64,000 nt of DNA from Luteococcus sp048595755 (GCF_048595755.1 NZ_CP184360.1:2046001-2110000); one strand, 5' to 3'. Positions 9,595-19,663 are shown, counted from the first letter of the stretch. Numbers and translations are program-made. The notes: a model not told the origin generated them from the letters alone.

Positions 9595-10086
9595 GTGACC
9601 CCAGACCAGAGAGCGCAACAGACCCCGGTGGAACAGACGCGGCGTTCGCGCAGCTTGGCGCATGCCCTGGACGACCTGGTGACGATCCCCGGCACCCGGA
9701 TCACCGTGGGGGCCGACGCGCTCCTGGGGCTGGTCCCGGGCCTCGGCGACGCGGCCACCACCACGATGGCGAGCCTGATCCTGGTGGACGCGGTCCGGGC
9801 CCAGGTGCCGCTGCCGGTGCTGGGGCGCATGGTCCTCAACTGTGGGCTGGACGCGACGCTGGGGCAGATCCCGCTCGTCGGAGACCTGGCCGACATCGGT
9901 TTCCGCAGCAATCGCAAGAACCTGCGCCTGTTGGAGCGCGCGGTCGCCGACCCGGACCGGGTGCGACGCCACAGCGTCGTCTACCTGGTGGCGGCCACCG
10001 CGATGGTGCTGGCGGCCGTGGCCCTGATGGTGGGCGGCACGCTGTTCGCGCTGTGGTGGGTGGCCAAGGGCCTGGGGATCATCTGA
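9595..10086 (+). CDS. DUF4112 family membrane protein
   Basis: A 163-residue protein of the uncharacterised DUF4112 family. The family signature is clear: LDDLVTIPGTRITVGADALL followed by GLVPGLGDA, then ILVDAVRA, LNCGLDATLGQIPLVGDLAD and FRSNRKNLRLLE. A hydrophobic C-terminal segment (about 132-158) should be a membrane helix, and the GLVPGLGD and IPLVGD regions may form re-entrant or peripheral segments. GTG 9595 is supported by the TACCGT box 6 nt upstream; a longer frame extends further but lacks family similarity. Function unknown. It is divergent from treY and convergent with glnS. Confidence 0.8.
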   Translation: MTPDQRAQQTPVEQTRRSRSLAHALDDLVTIPGTRITVGADALLGLVPGLGDAATTTMASLILVDAVRAQVPLPVLGRMVLNCGLDATLGQIPLVGDLADIGFRSNRKNLRLLERAVADPDRVRRHSVVYLVAATAMVLAAVALMVGGTLFALWWVAKGLGII

Positions 10087-10090
10087 CCCT

Positions 10091-10136
10091 CTCGACAAGC
10101 TCGGGGATCGCCAATCCGGCGGCCGAGCCTGTCGAG
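10091..10136. repeat. TCGACA-GCTCGG inverted repeat at a convergent junction
   Basis: CTCGACAAGCTCGG (10091-10104) is the near-perfect inverse of CCGAGCCTGTCGAG (10123-10136), with 13 of 14 positions pairing. It fills the gap between the convergent DUF4112 and glnS genes. The same words recur at 13425-13471 and 46571-46656. It probably forms a bidirectional terminator. Confidence 0.75.
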
Positions 10137-10149
10137 CCCGAGAAGGCTG

Positions 10150-11847
10150 CTACTTCTTGTTCTTCTTCTGCTGGGCGGCCCATTCGTCGCGCAGTCCCAC
10201 CGTGCGATGGAAGAGCATCGGCTGGTCGGGGTCGGCCGCAAAGTAGCCAGTGCGCTCGAACTGCACCACGTCGCCCGCGGGCGTCTCGGCCAGGGCGGGT
10301 TCCACCTTGCAGCCGGTGAGGATCTCGCGGCTGTCGGGGTTCAGGTCATCCATCGCCTCGCCGGTCTCCTCGCCCGGGTTCTTGGCGGAGAAGAGCCGGT
10401 CGTAGAGCGTCACGGTGGCATCCTGCGCGTGCTCGGCCGAGACCCAGTGCATGGTTGACTTCACCTTGCGCCCATCGGGGGCGTCGCCACCGCGAGTCTC
10501 GGGATCGTAGGTGGCCAGCACCTCCACCACAGTGCCCTCGTCGTCCTTGACCACGTCATGGGCCTTCACGAAGTAGGCCCCGCGCAGCCGCACCTCCCGG
10601 TCCAGGGTGAGGCGGAAGTACTTGGGCGGCGGCACCTCGGCGAAGTCATCCTGCTCGATGTAGAGGCTGCCGCTGAAGGGCATCTTGCGCAGGCCGTCCT
10701 CGGCCCGCTCCGGGTTGTTGGAGACCTCGAAGTACTCCACCACCGGCTCGCCGTTCTCGTCGGTGGGCCAATTGGTCAGCGTGAGCTTCAGGGGCCGCAG
10801 CACCGCCATCCGACGCTGGGCGGTCTGGTTCAGCTCGCGACGCACGAAGGCCTCGAACTCCTCGATCGCCTTGACCGAGTTGTTGCGGGTGGTGCCGATC
10901 GCGGTCATGAAGTCGCGGATCGCCGCTGCCGGGTAACCGCGACGCCGCATGCCGCGCAGGGTGGGCATCCGAGCGTCGTCCCACCCGTCGACGATGCCGT
11001 CCTCGACGAGCTTCTTGAGCCGACGCTTGGAGGTGACCGTGTGGGTGAGCTCCAGCCGGGCGAACTCGATCTGGCGGGGCTTGTCACCGGCCAGGGGCAG
11101 GTGCTCCAGGAACCAGTCGTAGAGCGGGCGGTGCGCGTCGAACTCCAGGCTGCACAGCGAGTGGGTGACGCCCTCGATGGCGTCGCTCTGGCCGTGGGCC
11201 CAGTCATAGGTGGGGTAGATGCACCACTGGTCACCGGTGTTGTGGTGGCTGGCGTGGCGGATGCGGTACATCACCGGATCGCGCAACCACATGTTCTCGG
11301 CGGACATGTCGATCTTGGCGCGCAGGCACCGCGACCCGTCGGGGAACTCACCGGCGCGCATCCGACGCAGCAGGTCGAGGCTCTCTGCCGCGGGACGGTC
11401 CCGGAAGGGGGAGTTGGTGCCGGGCACCCCGAAGCCACCCTTCTGGGCGCTGATGGTCTCGCCGTCCTGGTCGTCCACATAGGCCAGGCCCTGCTCCACC
11501 AGGTGCTCGGCCCACTGGTAGAGCTGCTCGAAGTAGTCGGAGGCGTGGACCGTCACACCGGGGGTGTAGCCGAGCCAGGCGATGTCGTCCTTGATGGAGT
11601 CGACGAACTCGACCTCCTCGGTGCCGGGATTGGTGTCATCCAGGCGCAGGTTGCACACCCCGTCGAATTCCTCGGCCACCCCGAAGTTCTGCACGATCGC
11701 CTTGGCATGGCCGATGTGCAGGTAGCCATTGGGTTCCGGGGGGAAGCGTGTCTGCACCCGCTGGCCATAGGTTCCCTGCTCATTGTCACGCCGGATCGCG
11801 TCGCGAATGAAGTCATTGTTGGCGGCAGCAGGAATGGGTGCAGTCAT
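10150..11847 (-). CDS. glnS: Glutaminyl-tRNA synthetase
   Basis: Class I synthetase that charges tRNA-Gln directly with glutamine. The 565-residue product is standard. HIGH-type motif PPEPNGYLHIGH lies at residues 36-47. The KMSKS-equivalent reads VTSKRRL, where E. coli has VMSKRKL. WDDARMPTLRGMRRRGYPAAAI and the C-terminal anticodon-binding barrels are present. The tail is Lys-rich (KKNKK). ATG 11847 has a TAGTTT box 7 nt upstream; an earlier in-frame start would overlap that box. Most actinobacteria make Gln-tRNA by the GatCAB route, so a GlnRS is notable. It is divergent from gltX, only 74 bp apart. Confidence 0.96.
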   Translation of the reverse strand: MTAPIPAAANNDFIRDAIRRDNEQGTYGQRVQTRFPPEPNGYLHIGHAKAIVQNFGVAEEFDGVCNLRLDDTNPGTEEVEFVDSIKDDIAWLGYTPGVTVHASDYFEQLYQWAEHLVEQGLAYVDDQDGETISAQKGGFGVPGTNSPFRDRPAAESLDLLRRMRAGEFPDGSRCLRAKIDMSAENMWLRDPVMYRIRHASHHNTGDQWCIYPTYDWAHGQSDAIEGVTHSLCSLEFDAHRPLYDWFLEHLPLAGDKPRQIEFARLELTHTVTSKRRLKKLVEDGIVDGWDDARMPTLRGMRRRGYPAAAIRDFMTAIGTTRNNSVKAIEEFEAFVRRELNQTAQRRMAVLRPLKLTLTNWPTDENGEPVVEYFEVSNNPERAEDGLRKMPFSGSLYIEQDDFAEVPPPKYFRLTLDREVRLRGAYFVKAHDVVKDDEGTVVEVLATYDPETRGGDAPDGRKVKSTMHWVSAEHAQDATVTLYDRLFSAKNPGEETGEAMDDLNPDSREILTGCKVEPALAETPAGDVVQFERTGYFAADPDQPMLFHRTVGLRDEWAAQQKKNKK

Positions 11848-11854
11848 GGCGTTG

Positions 11855-11860
11855 AAACTA
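11855..11860 (-). promoter_or_regulatory. -10 box of a probable leaderless glnS promoter
   Basis: On the minus strand TAGTTT is followed by 7 nt and then the glnS ATG. Confidence 0.55.
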
Positions 11861-11906
11861 GCATGCGCGGGCCCGGCCTTGGCCACGGGTGAGGGCCGTC
11901 GGACGA

Positions 11907-11912
11907 TAGGCT
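11907..11912 (+). promoter_or_regulatory. -10 box of the gltX promoter
   Basis: TAGGCT lies 9 nt before the gltX ATG, so the transcript should have no leader or one of about 1-3 nt. It is about 50 bp from the divergent glnS box, so the two promoters share one short region. Confidence 0.5.
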
Positions 11913-11921
11913 GCGGGCATC

Positions 11922-13406
<1,485 letters not shown>

Positions 13407-13424
13407 GGACCGAGCTCCCGGCCC

Positions 13425-13471
13425 CTCGACAGGCTCGGGGAGCGTGACCCTTTCGACAGGCTCGGGGAGCG
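13425..13471. repeat. Two direct copies of TCGACAGGCTCGGGGAGCG
   Basis: Copies lie at 13426-13444 and 13453-13471 in the convergent gap between gltX and the exonuclease gene. They are in the same orientation here, unlike the inverted arrangement at 10091-10136. Confidence 0.75.
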
Positions 13472-13475
13472 GCCC

Positions 13476-14141
13476 TCAGCGCAGCTTCTTGAGCGGGGTC
13501 TCCCAACCGATCTCGCTGACCTGTGCCAGGTAGAGCTCGGCGCAGGCCAGCGCGTCGGTGAGTGCCTCGTGGGCGCGATAGCGGGGGAGCCCGTACTGGT
13601 CGCGGGCCGCCCACAACCGCAGGGAGCCGGGCGGCGGCTCGTCGTCGAAGCCCTTGGTGAGCAGGCGGTACTGCAACTGCATGGTGTCCACGGTGGGCAG
13701 GGACACGCTGTTCCCCCAGACCTGCTTCATGGCCCCCTCCAGGAAGCCGGTCTCCATCACCGCGTGGTGCGCCAGCAGGACGCGGCCCCGCAAGGCCTGC
13801 AGCAGCTGGGTGAGTGCCTGGGCCGGTTCCATGCCGGCGGCCAACTGGTCGTCGGTGATGCGGTGGATGGTGGCGCTCTGCCCCACCTCGGTTGCGCCGC
13901 GCAGGACGACGTGACCAGCCCCTCGCAAGGGGATCGCATTGCCATCCACCGGCACCCAGCCGATGCTCAACAGGCGGTCCGTCTTCGGATCCAGGCCCGT
14001 GGTCTCCACGTCGACGGCCAGCAGCCGCAGCTCGCGTGCCGGCGTGGACGGTGCTGGCAGGGGGGTCTCCGCCCAGTCACGCAGGGGACCCTCGGGCAGC
14101 CGATGGCTGCGCTGTTGGGGTGACTTCCGGAACAGGGCCAT
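13476..14141 (-). CDS. DnaQ-like 3'-5' exonuclease (DEDDh family)
   Basis: A 221-residue exonuclease-domain protein of the DNA polymerase III epsilon superfamily. Exo I is VDVETTGLDP (about residues 43-52). Exo II reads AHHAVMETGFLEGAM, with Glu in the place where Asp is usual. Exo III is AHEALTDALACAELYL, giving the His and the last Asp of DEDDh. The ATG at 14141 is 7 nt after the stop of the CBS/DUF294 gene, with GAGG between them, so the two are co-transcribed and probably work together. Pairing of these two families is common in proteobacteria, but the job of the pair is unknown. It is not the replicative proofreading subunit by context. Confidence 0.85.
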   Translation of the reverse strand: MALFRKSPQQRSHRLPEGPLRDWAETPLPAPSTPARELRLLAVDVETTGLDPKTDRLLSIGWVPVDGNAIPLRGAGHVVLRGATEVGQSATIHRITDDQLAAGMEPAQALTQLLQALRGRVLLAHHAVMETGFLEGAMKQVWGNSVSLPTVDTMQLQYRLLTKGFDDEPPPGSLRLWAARDQYGLPRYRAHEALTDALACAELYLAQVSEIGWETPLKKLR

Positions 14142-14148
14142 GGTGTCC

Positions 14149-16011
14149 TCAGCTCATCAGGTGGGTCTGGTAGCTGTACGACAGGCCCTCCTGCGCCTTG
14201 CGGATCACCGCGAACGAGTCCTTGAGGTGGCGCTTGTCGAAGTTCGACAGTGAATCGGCCCGCACGATGTTGTCCGGGGTGAGGCCCTGCTCGAGTTGGC
14301 GGCTCTGGTGGGCCAATCGCACGTGGGTGACGAACTCGAAGGCATCGGTCAGGTCGGCAAGGCTCGGGGCTCCATGGGCCGCGGCGATGCGCAACCGGTC
14401 CAGGGTTCCCACGGCATCGATTCCCTGGGCCAGGGCATGGACCCGCGCGATCTCGATGATGGCGTGGACGCCATCGGCCTTCATGTCGAAGGTCTCGGCC
14501 TCCTCGCCCTTCGCCGCCAGCACCAGCCCACGGAAGAAGCCCACCGGAGGTTGTCGCTCGACGGCCTGCGAGGCCAGGTGGCCCAGGAAGCGAGCGGCGC
14601 GTGGCGTTGCCGCCAGCGTCTCGGAGCGAATGGCGGCCAGCAGGGCGGGGTCGCCGTGCACGGTGCGGGCGTCGAAGAAGATCTGGCTGTGCAGCACGGC
14701 CTCGGCCGAGGGCTCGTGGATCCACTGGGCGAACTGTCGTCGCCACTGGCTCACGCTCATCCGCCAGGTGGGATTGCTGGCCATCACCTCACCGGGGCAC
14801 AGCTCCTGCCCGCACTGGGCCAGCCCGGAGGTGACCCGTTCGGCCAGCTGGGCGAACCAGTCCGTTGCGCCGGGGGAGTCCAGCACGCCGTCGGCGACCA
14901 CCAGGGCGTGGTCCTGGTCGGAATGCACCGACAGCTCCCGGCGCGCCTGGGAGCCCAGCGCGATCCAGGCCCAGGGGCCGGGAGCCGGCCCCAGGTCCTG
15001 CTCGGCGAAGTGGATCAACCGACGGGTCAAGGCATCGGCGAAGGTGGACAACAGGCGCGAGATGTCATGGGCGGACGCGTCCTGGCGCAAGAGCTGGGCG
15101 ACCAGCGATGGAGTTCGTGCGGCCAGCCGGGACAGCGCCGCCACGTCCTTCTGGCGCGAGATGTCTGCCACCAGGAAGACCGGGTCGGTCTGTTGGAGCC
15201 GCACGATGTCGCCGGAGGTGACGATGCGCACGGCGCGACCGTCCTCCACCACCGGCAGGTGGTGCACGCCGCGGCTGGTCATCTCCAGCAGCGCCTCGAA
15301 GGCCTGGGTTCCGGGTGGTACGTGGACCGGGTCATTGGTCATGATCCGTGAGACCGGCAGTGACACGTCGAGCGCCTGCGCCACCACCTTGGATCGCAGG
15401 TCCCGGTCGGTGATGATGCCCCGCATGTGCTCGCTCTCGGTCACCAGCAGGGCCGAGATCCGGTGCTGGGTCATCACACGGGCGGCGTCCTGGATGCTCA
15501 GGCTGGCCGCGACGCCATGGGGATCGGCGGTTCCGATGTCGTCGACCCGGGTGCGCAACCAGGCTGCCGAACTCCGGTCTGCCGACTGCTGCACCGCCAC
15601 GGCGCGGCGCAGGCGCCCATCGGCCTGTTGGTCATAGTGGTCGCGCACGTGGGGAAAGTGGTCCACCAGGTGCTGGAAGACCTCGGAGCCCATCACCAGC
15701 ACCAGACTGTCCTCGACGGCGGTGATGGTGTAGCGCGACGGAGCCTTGGACAGCAGCGAGGAGGCACCGAAGCTGTCTCCGGGCTCGGTGCGCTCCACCA
15801 GGGTGCCAGTGGCGTCGACGATGTCGGCGGCACCCGAGCGCAGGATGTACAGGGTGTTGTTGGGGCGTCCCACCTCCATCAGCACCGTGCCGCGCCGGTG
15901 GTAGCGCAGCTGCAATCGGCTGGGCAGCTCGTCCAGGATCGTCGCCGGCAGCTCGCGGAAGGGATCGTGCTCGGCCAGGAAGTCTCGTACCTCGCTGAGT
16001 TCGACGTCCAT
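14149..16011 (-). CDS. Cyclic nucleotide-binding/CBS/DUF294 nucleotidyltransferase-like protein
   Basis: A 620-residue multi-domain signalling protein. In order: a cNMP-binding-like domain (about 1-120, with GRPNNTLYILRSGAADIVD and EPGDSFGASSLL), two CBS domains (about 155-275, with ARVMTQHRISALLV and TSRGVHHLPVVEDG), a DUF294 nucleotidyltransferase-like domain (about 330-450, with GSQARRELSVHSDQDHALV) and the DUF294 C-terminal helical domain. The family probably senses nucleotides and may transfer a nucleotide to a protein partner, but no substrate is established. ATG 16011 has a strong GAAGGAG ribosome-binding site; a longer frame extends 68 codons upstream without similarity. It forms an operon with the downstream exonuclease and is divergent from rpsJ. 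Confidence 0.9.
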   Translation of the reverse strand: MDVELSEVRDFLAEHDPFRELPATILDELPSRLQLRYHRRGTVLMEVGRPNNTLYILRSGAADIVDATGTLVERTEPGDSFGASSLLSKAPSRYTITAVEDSLVLVMGSEVFQHLVDHFPHVRDHYDQQADGRLRRAVAVQQSADRSSAAWLRTRVDDIGTADPHGVAASLSIQDAARVMTQHRISALLVTESEHMRGIITDRDLRSKVVAQALDVSLPVSRIMTNDPVHVPPGTQAFEALLEMTSRGVHHLPVVEDGRAVRIVTSGDIVRLQQTDPVFLVADISRQKDVAALSRLAARTPSLVAQLLRQDASAHDISRLLSTFADALTRRLIHFAEQDLGPAPGPWAWIALGSQARRELSVHSDQDHALVVADGVLDSPGATDWFAQLAERVTSGLAQCGQELCPGEVMASNPTWRMSVSQWRRQFAQWIHEPSAEAVLHSQIFFDARTVHGDPALLAAIRSETLAATPRAARFLGHLASQAVERQPPVGFFRGLVLAAKGEEAETFDMKADGVHAIIEIARVHALAQGIDAVGTLDRLRIAAAHGAPSLADLTDAFEFVTHVRLAHQSRQLEQGLTPDNIVRADSLSNFDKRHLKDSFAVIRKAQEGLSYSYQTHLMS

Positions 16012-16477
16012 CACAACTCCTTCGTCGTGGTGGTCGGGGCCGGCCCCAAGGGGCCGCAGGGTGTTCCCAGACTGCCATCGACCCCCTGAAAAGGGGAGGG
16101 GATCGGGGGGCCGATCCCCGATTTGGCATCTGCGGCCATCCCATGACAGACTTGTCAGGTTGCTCCGATGGAGTTGGCGCGTGATGTCGCCGATGGACCT
16201 GCCTGCAGGCCCCATCCAGACATGTCGCCCCGATCCTGGGCAGTCGCCGTGGTGACGGAACTGAAGAGAGCACTACATAACGGAAATAGAGCGTTTGTGA
16301 GTGCCTGACAGTTGCGACACACCCGACCGCGGGGGTCGGAGGAAAGAGGGTTCTGGTCCCACTCGGGACCAGGTCTTGGACCTCGACATCAGTGAGCATT
16401 TGGGGGATCCCGCCGGGATCCTCGACGCGAAGCCGGAAACCTCCGGACTCAAGCTTGGACGAGTAGAAGGAACAACT
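16012..16477. promoter_or_regulatory. 466-bp divergent control region: CBS/DUF294 gene and S10 operon leader
   Basis: No gene is seen. On the rpsJ side there are three successive perfect hairpins: 16323-16339 (6-bp stem CCGACC), 16353-16372 (8-bp stem CTGGTCCC) and 16405-16421 (7-bp stem GGATCCC). A weak promoter match is GTGACG (16252-16257) with TACATA (16274-16279), spaced 16 nt. This gives an S10 leader of about 200 nt, a plausible site for L4-type autogenous control. On the other side a GGGATCGG/CCGATCCC hairpin near 16097-16117 would lie in the leader of the CBS/DUF294 mRNA. Confidence 0.5.
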
Positions 16478-16789
16478 GTGGCGGGACAAAAGATCCGCAT
16501 CAGGCTCCGTGCCTATGACCATGAGGTCATCGACTCGTCGGCGCGCAAGATCGTCGACACGGTGACCCGTACGGGTGCCAAGGTTGCCGGCCCGGTGCCG
16601 CTGCCGACCGAGAAGAACGTGTTCTGTGTGATCCGTTCGCCCCACAAGTACAAGGACAGCCGCGAGCACTTCGAGATGCGCACCCACAAGCGGCTCATCG
16701 ACATTCTTGATCCCACCCCGAAGACGGTCGACTCGCTGATGCGTCTCGACCTTCCGGCCGGTGTGGACATCGAGATCAAGCTCCCGTGA
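16478..16789 (+). CDS. rpsJ: 30S ribosomal protein S10
   Basis: S10 is a 30S head protein that also pairs with NusB in antitermination. The 103-residue product from GTG 16478 reads AGQKIRIRLRAYDHEVIDSS at its N-terminus, exactly where S10 should start; AGAAGGA precedes it by 6 nt. The conserved HKYKDSREHFEMRTHKRLIDI is intact. It is the first gene of the S10 operon (rpsJ-rplCDWB-rpsS-rplV-rpsC-rplP-rpmC-rpsQ), behind a long leader with three hairpins. Confidence 0.97.
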   Translation: MAGQKIRIRLRAYDHEVIDSSARKIVDTVTRTGAKVAGPVPLPTEKNVFCVIRSPHKYKDSREHFEMRTHKRLIDILDPTPKTVDSLMRLDLPAGVDIEIKLP

Positions 16790-16800
16790 GGTCCGTGAAC

Positions 16801-17460
16801 ATGAACAACGAACGCAAGGTGAAGGGTCTGCTGGGCACCAAGCTCGGCATGACCCAGCTGTGGGACGACGAGAACCGCGTCGTGCCCGTGACCGTGATCC
16901 AGGCCGGCCCCTGTGTGGTCACCCAGGTCCGCACCCCCGAGGTGGACGGCTACAACGCCGTGCAGCTGGGCTACGGCGCCGTCAAGGCCAAGAAGGTGAC
17001 CAAGCCCCAGGGCGGTCACTTCGAGAAGGCCGGCGTCACCCCGCGCAAGCACCTCGTCGAGCTGCGCACCTCGGACGCCTCCGAGTACACCCTCGGCCAG
17101 GAGCTGACCGCCGAGACCTTCGCTTCCGCCGACGTCGTCGACGTCACCGGCGTGAGCAAGGGCAAGGGCACCGCCGGTGTCATGAAGCGCCACGGCTTCC
17201 ACGGCCTGCGCGCCTCCCACGGTGTGCACCGCAAGCACCGCTCGCCGGGTTCCATCGGCGGCTGCGCCACCCCCGGCCGTGTCTTCAAGGGCATGCGCAT
17301 GGCGGGTCGCATGGGTGTCGACAAGGTCACCGTCCAGAACCTGACCATCCACGCTGTGGACGCCGAGCGCGGCCTGATCCTGGTCCGCGGTGCGGTCCCG
17401 GGCAACAAGGGCTCGCTGGTCGTCATTCGCAGCGCTGCCAAGAAGGGTGATGTCGCATGA
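16801..17460 (+). CDS. rplC: 50S ribosomal protein L3
   Basis: L3 binds domain VI of 23S rRNA, reaches toward the peptidyl-transferase centre and is one of the first proteins in 50S assembly. The 219-residue product starts at ATG 16801, 11 nt after rpsJ. It contains GLLGTKLGMTQ, VSKGKGTAGVMKRHGF and the conserved glutamine-methylation-type loop region GSIGGCATPGRVFKGMRMAG. GAGG lies 9 nt upstream; two in-frame GTG codons just before give a poorer fit. The stop overlaps the rplD start (ATGA). Confidence 0.97.
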   Translation: MNNERKVKGLLGTKLGMTQLWDDENRVVPVTVIQAGPCVVTQVRTPEVDGYNAVQLGYGAVKAKKVTKPQGGHFEKAGVTPRKHLVELRTSDASEYTLGQELTAETFASADVVDVTGVSKGKGTAGVMKRHGFHGLRASHGVHRKHRSPGSIGGCATPGRVFKGMRMAGRMGVDKVTVQNLTIHAVDAERGLILVRGAVPGNKGSLVVIRSAAKKGDVA

Positions 17461-18155
17461 GCGAGTCGCTGAAGGTCGACGTCCTCGGCGTCGACGGCAA
17501 GAAGGCCGGCAGCACCGAGCTCCCCGCTGAGCTCTTCGGTGTGCAGACCAACATTCCGCTGATCCACCAGGTTGTCGTGGCCCAGCAGGCCGCTGCCCGC
17601 CAGGGCACCCACGCCACCAAGACCCGCGGCGACGTCCGCGGTGGTGGCATCAAGCCCTGGCGCCAGAAGGGCACCGGTCGCGCCCGTCACGGTTCGCGTC
17701 GTTCGCCCATCTGGGTCGGCGGTGGCACCGTGCACGGTCCGCAGCCCCACGGCTACGCCCAGCGCACCCCCAAGAAGATGATCGCCGCCGCGATCAAGGG
17801 TGCCCTGTCCGACCGCGCCCGTGACGGCAAGGTCTTCGTCCTGGACCAGATCGTGGCCGGCGAGACCCCCAGCACCAAGGCCGCCCTGAAGGCCCTGTCC
17901 GCCGCCGGTGACGCCAGCAAGCTGCTGGTCGTCCTCGACCGTGCCGACGAGGTCGCCTGGATGAGCCTGCGCAATGTTCCCACCGTGCACGTCATCGCCG
18001 TTGACCAGCTCAACGCCTACGACGTCGTGGTCAACGACGGTGTGGTCTTCACCAAGGCCGCCCTCGACACCTACATCGCCGGACCCGCCAAGGGTCGGGG
18101 CGCCAAGGCCGTGGCCACGGAGTCCGAGGCTGCTGCAGAGGAGACCGAGAAGTGA
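17457..18155 (+). CDS. rplD: 50S ribosomal protein L4
   Basis: L4 lines the polypeptide exit tunnel and, in many bacteria, represses its own operon. The product is 232 residues. The tunnel-loop region TKTRGDVRGGGIKPWRQKGTGRARHG is conserved (about residues 48-80), as is PKKMIAAAIKGALSDR. The C-terminal tail is Ala/Glu-rich (EAAAEETEK) and extends beyond the minimal L4. It overlaps both neighbours by 4 nt, so it is translationally coupled with rplC and rplW. Confidence 0.97.
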   Translation: MSESLKVDVLGVDGKKAGSTELPAELFGVQTNIPLIHQVVVAQQAAARQGTHATKTRGDVRGGGIKPWRQKGTGRARHGSRRSPIWVGGGTVHGPQPHGYAQRTPKKMIAAAIKGALSDRARDGKVFVLDQIVAGETPSTKAALKALSAAGDASKLLVVLDRADEVAWMSLRNVPTVHVIAVDQLNAYDVVVNDGVVFTKAALDTYIAGPAKGRGAKAVATESEAAAEETEK

Positions 18156-18463
18156 GCGATTCCGTGAAGATCCGCGACCACCGCGACATCCTGCTCGCAC
18201 CCGTGGTCAGCGAGAAGAGCTACAACCTGCTCGACGAGAACAAGTACACCTTCCTCGTCGCGCCGCACGCGAACAAGACCGAGATCAAGATCGCCGTCGA
18301 GTCGATCTTCAACGTCAAGGTCACTGGTGTGAACACCATCAACCGTCCCGGCAAGACTCGTCGCACCCGCTTCGGTCTGGGCAAGCGCCCCGACAGCAAG
18401 CGCGCCATCGTGTCCGTGGCCGAGGGCCAGCGCATCGACATCTTTGGAGGTCCGGTCGCCTGA
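18152..18463 (+). CDS. rplW: 50S ribosomal protein L23
   Basis: L23 sits at the exit-tunnel rim and is the docking site for trigger factor and SRP. The product is 103 residues, starting at GTG 18152 (GTGA overlap with the rplD stop). It contains ILLAPVVSEKSYNLLDENKY and the basic loop NRPGKTRRTRFGLGKRPDSKRA. The spacing to rplB is 35 nt with a purine-rich site. Confidence 0.96.
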   Translation: MSDSVKIRDHRDILLAPVVSEKSYNLLDENKYTFLVAPHANKTEIKIAVESIFNVKVTGVNTINRPGKTRRTRFGLGKRPDSKRAIVSVAEGQRIDIFGGPVA

Positions 18464-18498
18464 CCGGACGTTCGCTGAGACAAGGAAACTGAGACCTC

Positions 18499-19335
18499 AT
18501 GGGTATCCGTAAGCACAAGCCGACTACGCCGGGCCGTCGCGGCTCCAGCGTGGCCGACTTCGTCGAACTGACTCGTTCCACCCCGGAGAAGTCGCTGCTG
18601 GCCCCCAAGCCGAAGACCGGTGGCCGCAACAACTCCGGACGTATCACCACCCGCCACATCGGCGGTGGCCACAAGCAGTCGTACCGCATCATCGACTTCA
18701 AGCGTTACGACAAGGACGGCGTGCCGGCCAAGGTCGCTCACATCGAGTACGACCCCAACCGCACCGCTCGCATCGCCCTGCTGCACTACGCGGACGGCGA
18801 GAAGCGCTACATCATCGCCCCCTCGGGTCTGACCCAGGGCGCGACGGTCACCGCTGGCGAGAACGCCGACATCAAGCCGGGCAACAACCTGGCCCTGCGC
18901 AACATCCCGGTGGGCACCACGGTGCACGCCGTGGAGATGCGTCCCGGTGGCGGCGCGAAGCTCGGCCGTAGCGCCGGCGCGTCGATCCAGCTGGTCGCTC
19001 GCGAGGGCAAGTACGCCACGCTGCGCATGCCTTCGGGCGAGATGCGCATGGTGGACATCCGTTGCCGCGCCACCGTTGGAGCCGTCGGCAATGCCGAGCA
19101 GTCCAACATCAATTGGGGCAAGGCTGGCCGCAAGCGCTGGAAGGGCGTCCGCCCGACCGTGCGTGGTGTGGTCATGAACCCGATCGACCACCCGCACGGT
19201 GGTGGCGAGGGACGTACCTCGGGTGGTCGTCACCCGGTGTCGCCCTGGGGCAAGCCTGAGGGTCGCACCCGCGACAAGAACAAGGCGAGCAGCCGCCTCA
19301 TCGTCCGTCGCCGCAAGACCGGCAAGAAGCGCTGA
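18499..19335 (+). CDS. rplB: 50S ribosomal protein L2
   Basis: L2 is required for subunit association and peptidyl-transferase activity. The 278-residue length is standard. It starts MGIRKHKPTTPGRR and contains GGRNNSGRITTRHIGGGHK and the essential NPIDHPHGGGEGRT loop with its conserved histidine. The C-terminus is Lys/Arg-rich (RKTGKKR). Fifth gene of the S10 operon. Confidence 0.98.
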   Translation: MGIRKHKPTTPGRRGSSVADFVELTRSTPEKSLLAPKPKTGGRNNSGRITTRHIGGGHKQSYRIIDFKRYDKDGVPAKVAHIEYDPNRTARIALLHYADGEKRYIIAPSGLTQGATVTAGENADIKPGNNLALRNIPVGTTVHAVEMRPGGGAKLGRSAGASIQLVAREGKYATLRMPSGEMRMVDIRCRATVGAVGNAEQSNINWGKAGRKRWKGVRPTVRGVVMNPIDHPHGGGEGRTSGGRHPVSPWGKPEGRTRDKNKASSRLIVRRRKTGKKR

Positions 19336-19353
19336 TTGGGAGCCTGAGAGAAA

Positions 19354-19635
19354 ATGCCTCGTAGTTTGAAGAAGGGTCCCTTCGTCGACGAGCATCTGGC
19401 CAAGAAGGTCGATGCCCAGAACGAAAAGGGAACCAAGAATGTCATCAAGACCTGGTCGCGTCGTTCGATGATCGTGCCCGACATGCTGGGTCACACCATC
19501 GCCGTGCACGACGGCCGCAAGCATGTCCCGGTCTTCGTGACCGAGTCCATGATCGGCCACAAGCTGGGCGAGTTCGCTCCGACGCGTACCTTCAAGGGTC
19601 ACGTCAAGGACGACAAGAAGGCGCGCCGCCGCTGA
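19354..19635 (+). CDS. rpsS: 30S ribosomal protein S19
   Basis: S19 lies at the head of the 30S subunit and contacts S13 and bridge B1. The 93-residue product starts MPRSLKKGPFVDEHL, the universal S19 N-terminus, and contains KTWSRRSMIVPDMLGHTIAVH and the HKLGEFAPTRTF motif. GAGAGAA precedes the ATG. Confidence 0.97.
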   Translation: MPRSLKKGPFVDEHLAKKVDAQNEKGTKNVIKTWSRRSMIVPDMLGHTIAVHDGRKHVPVFVTESMIGHKLGEFAPTRTFKGHVKDDKKARRR

Positions 19636-19663
19636 GCGGGCGAGACAAGGAACTGATCAAAGA

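Noticed and set aside
16141..16160. TGACA-GACT-TGTCA inverted repeat as an operator for the CBS/DUF294 gene
   Set aside because: Arms are only 5 bp, and no second copy or matching regulator is seen; chance is a sufficient explanation.
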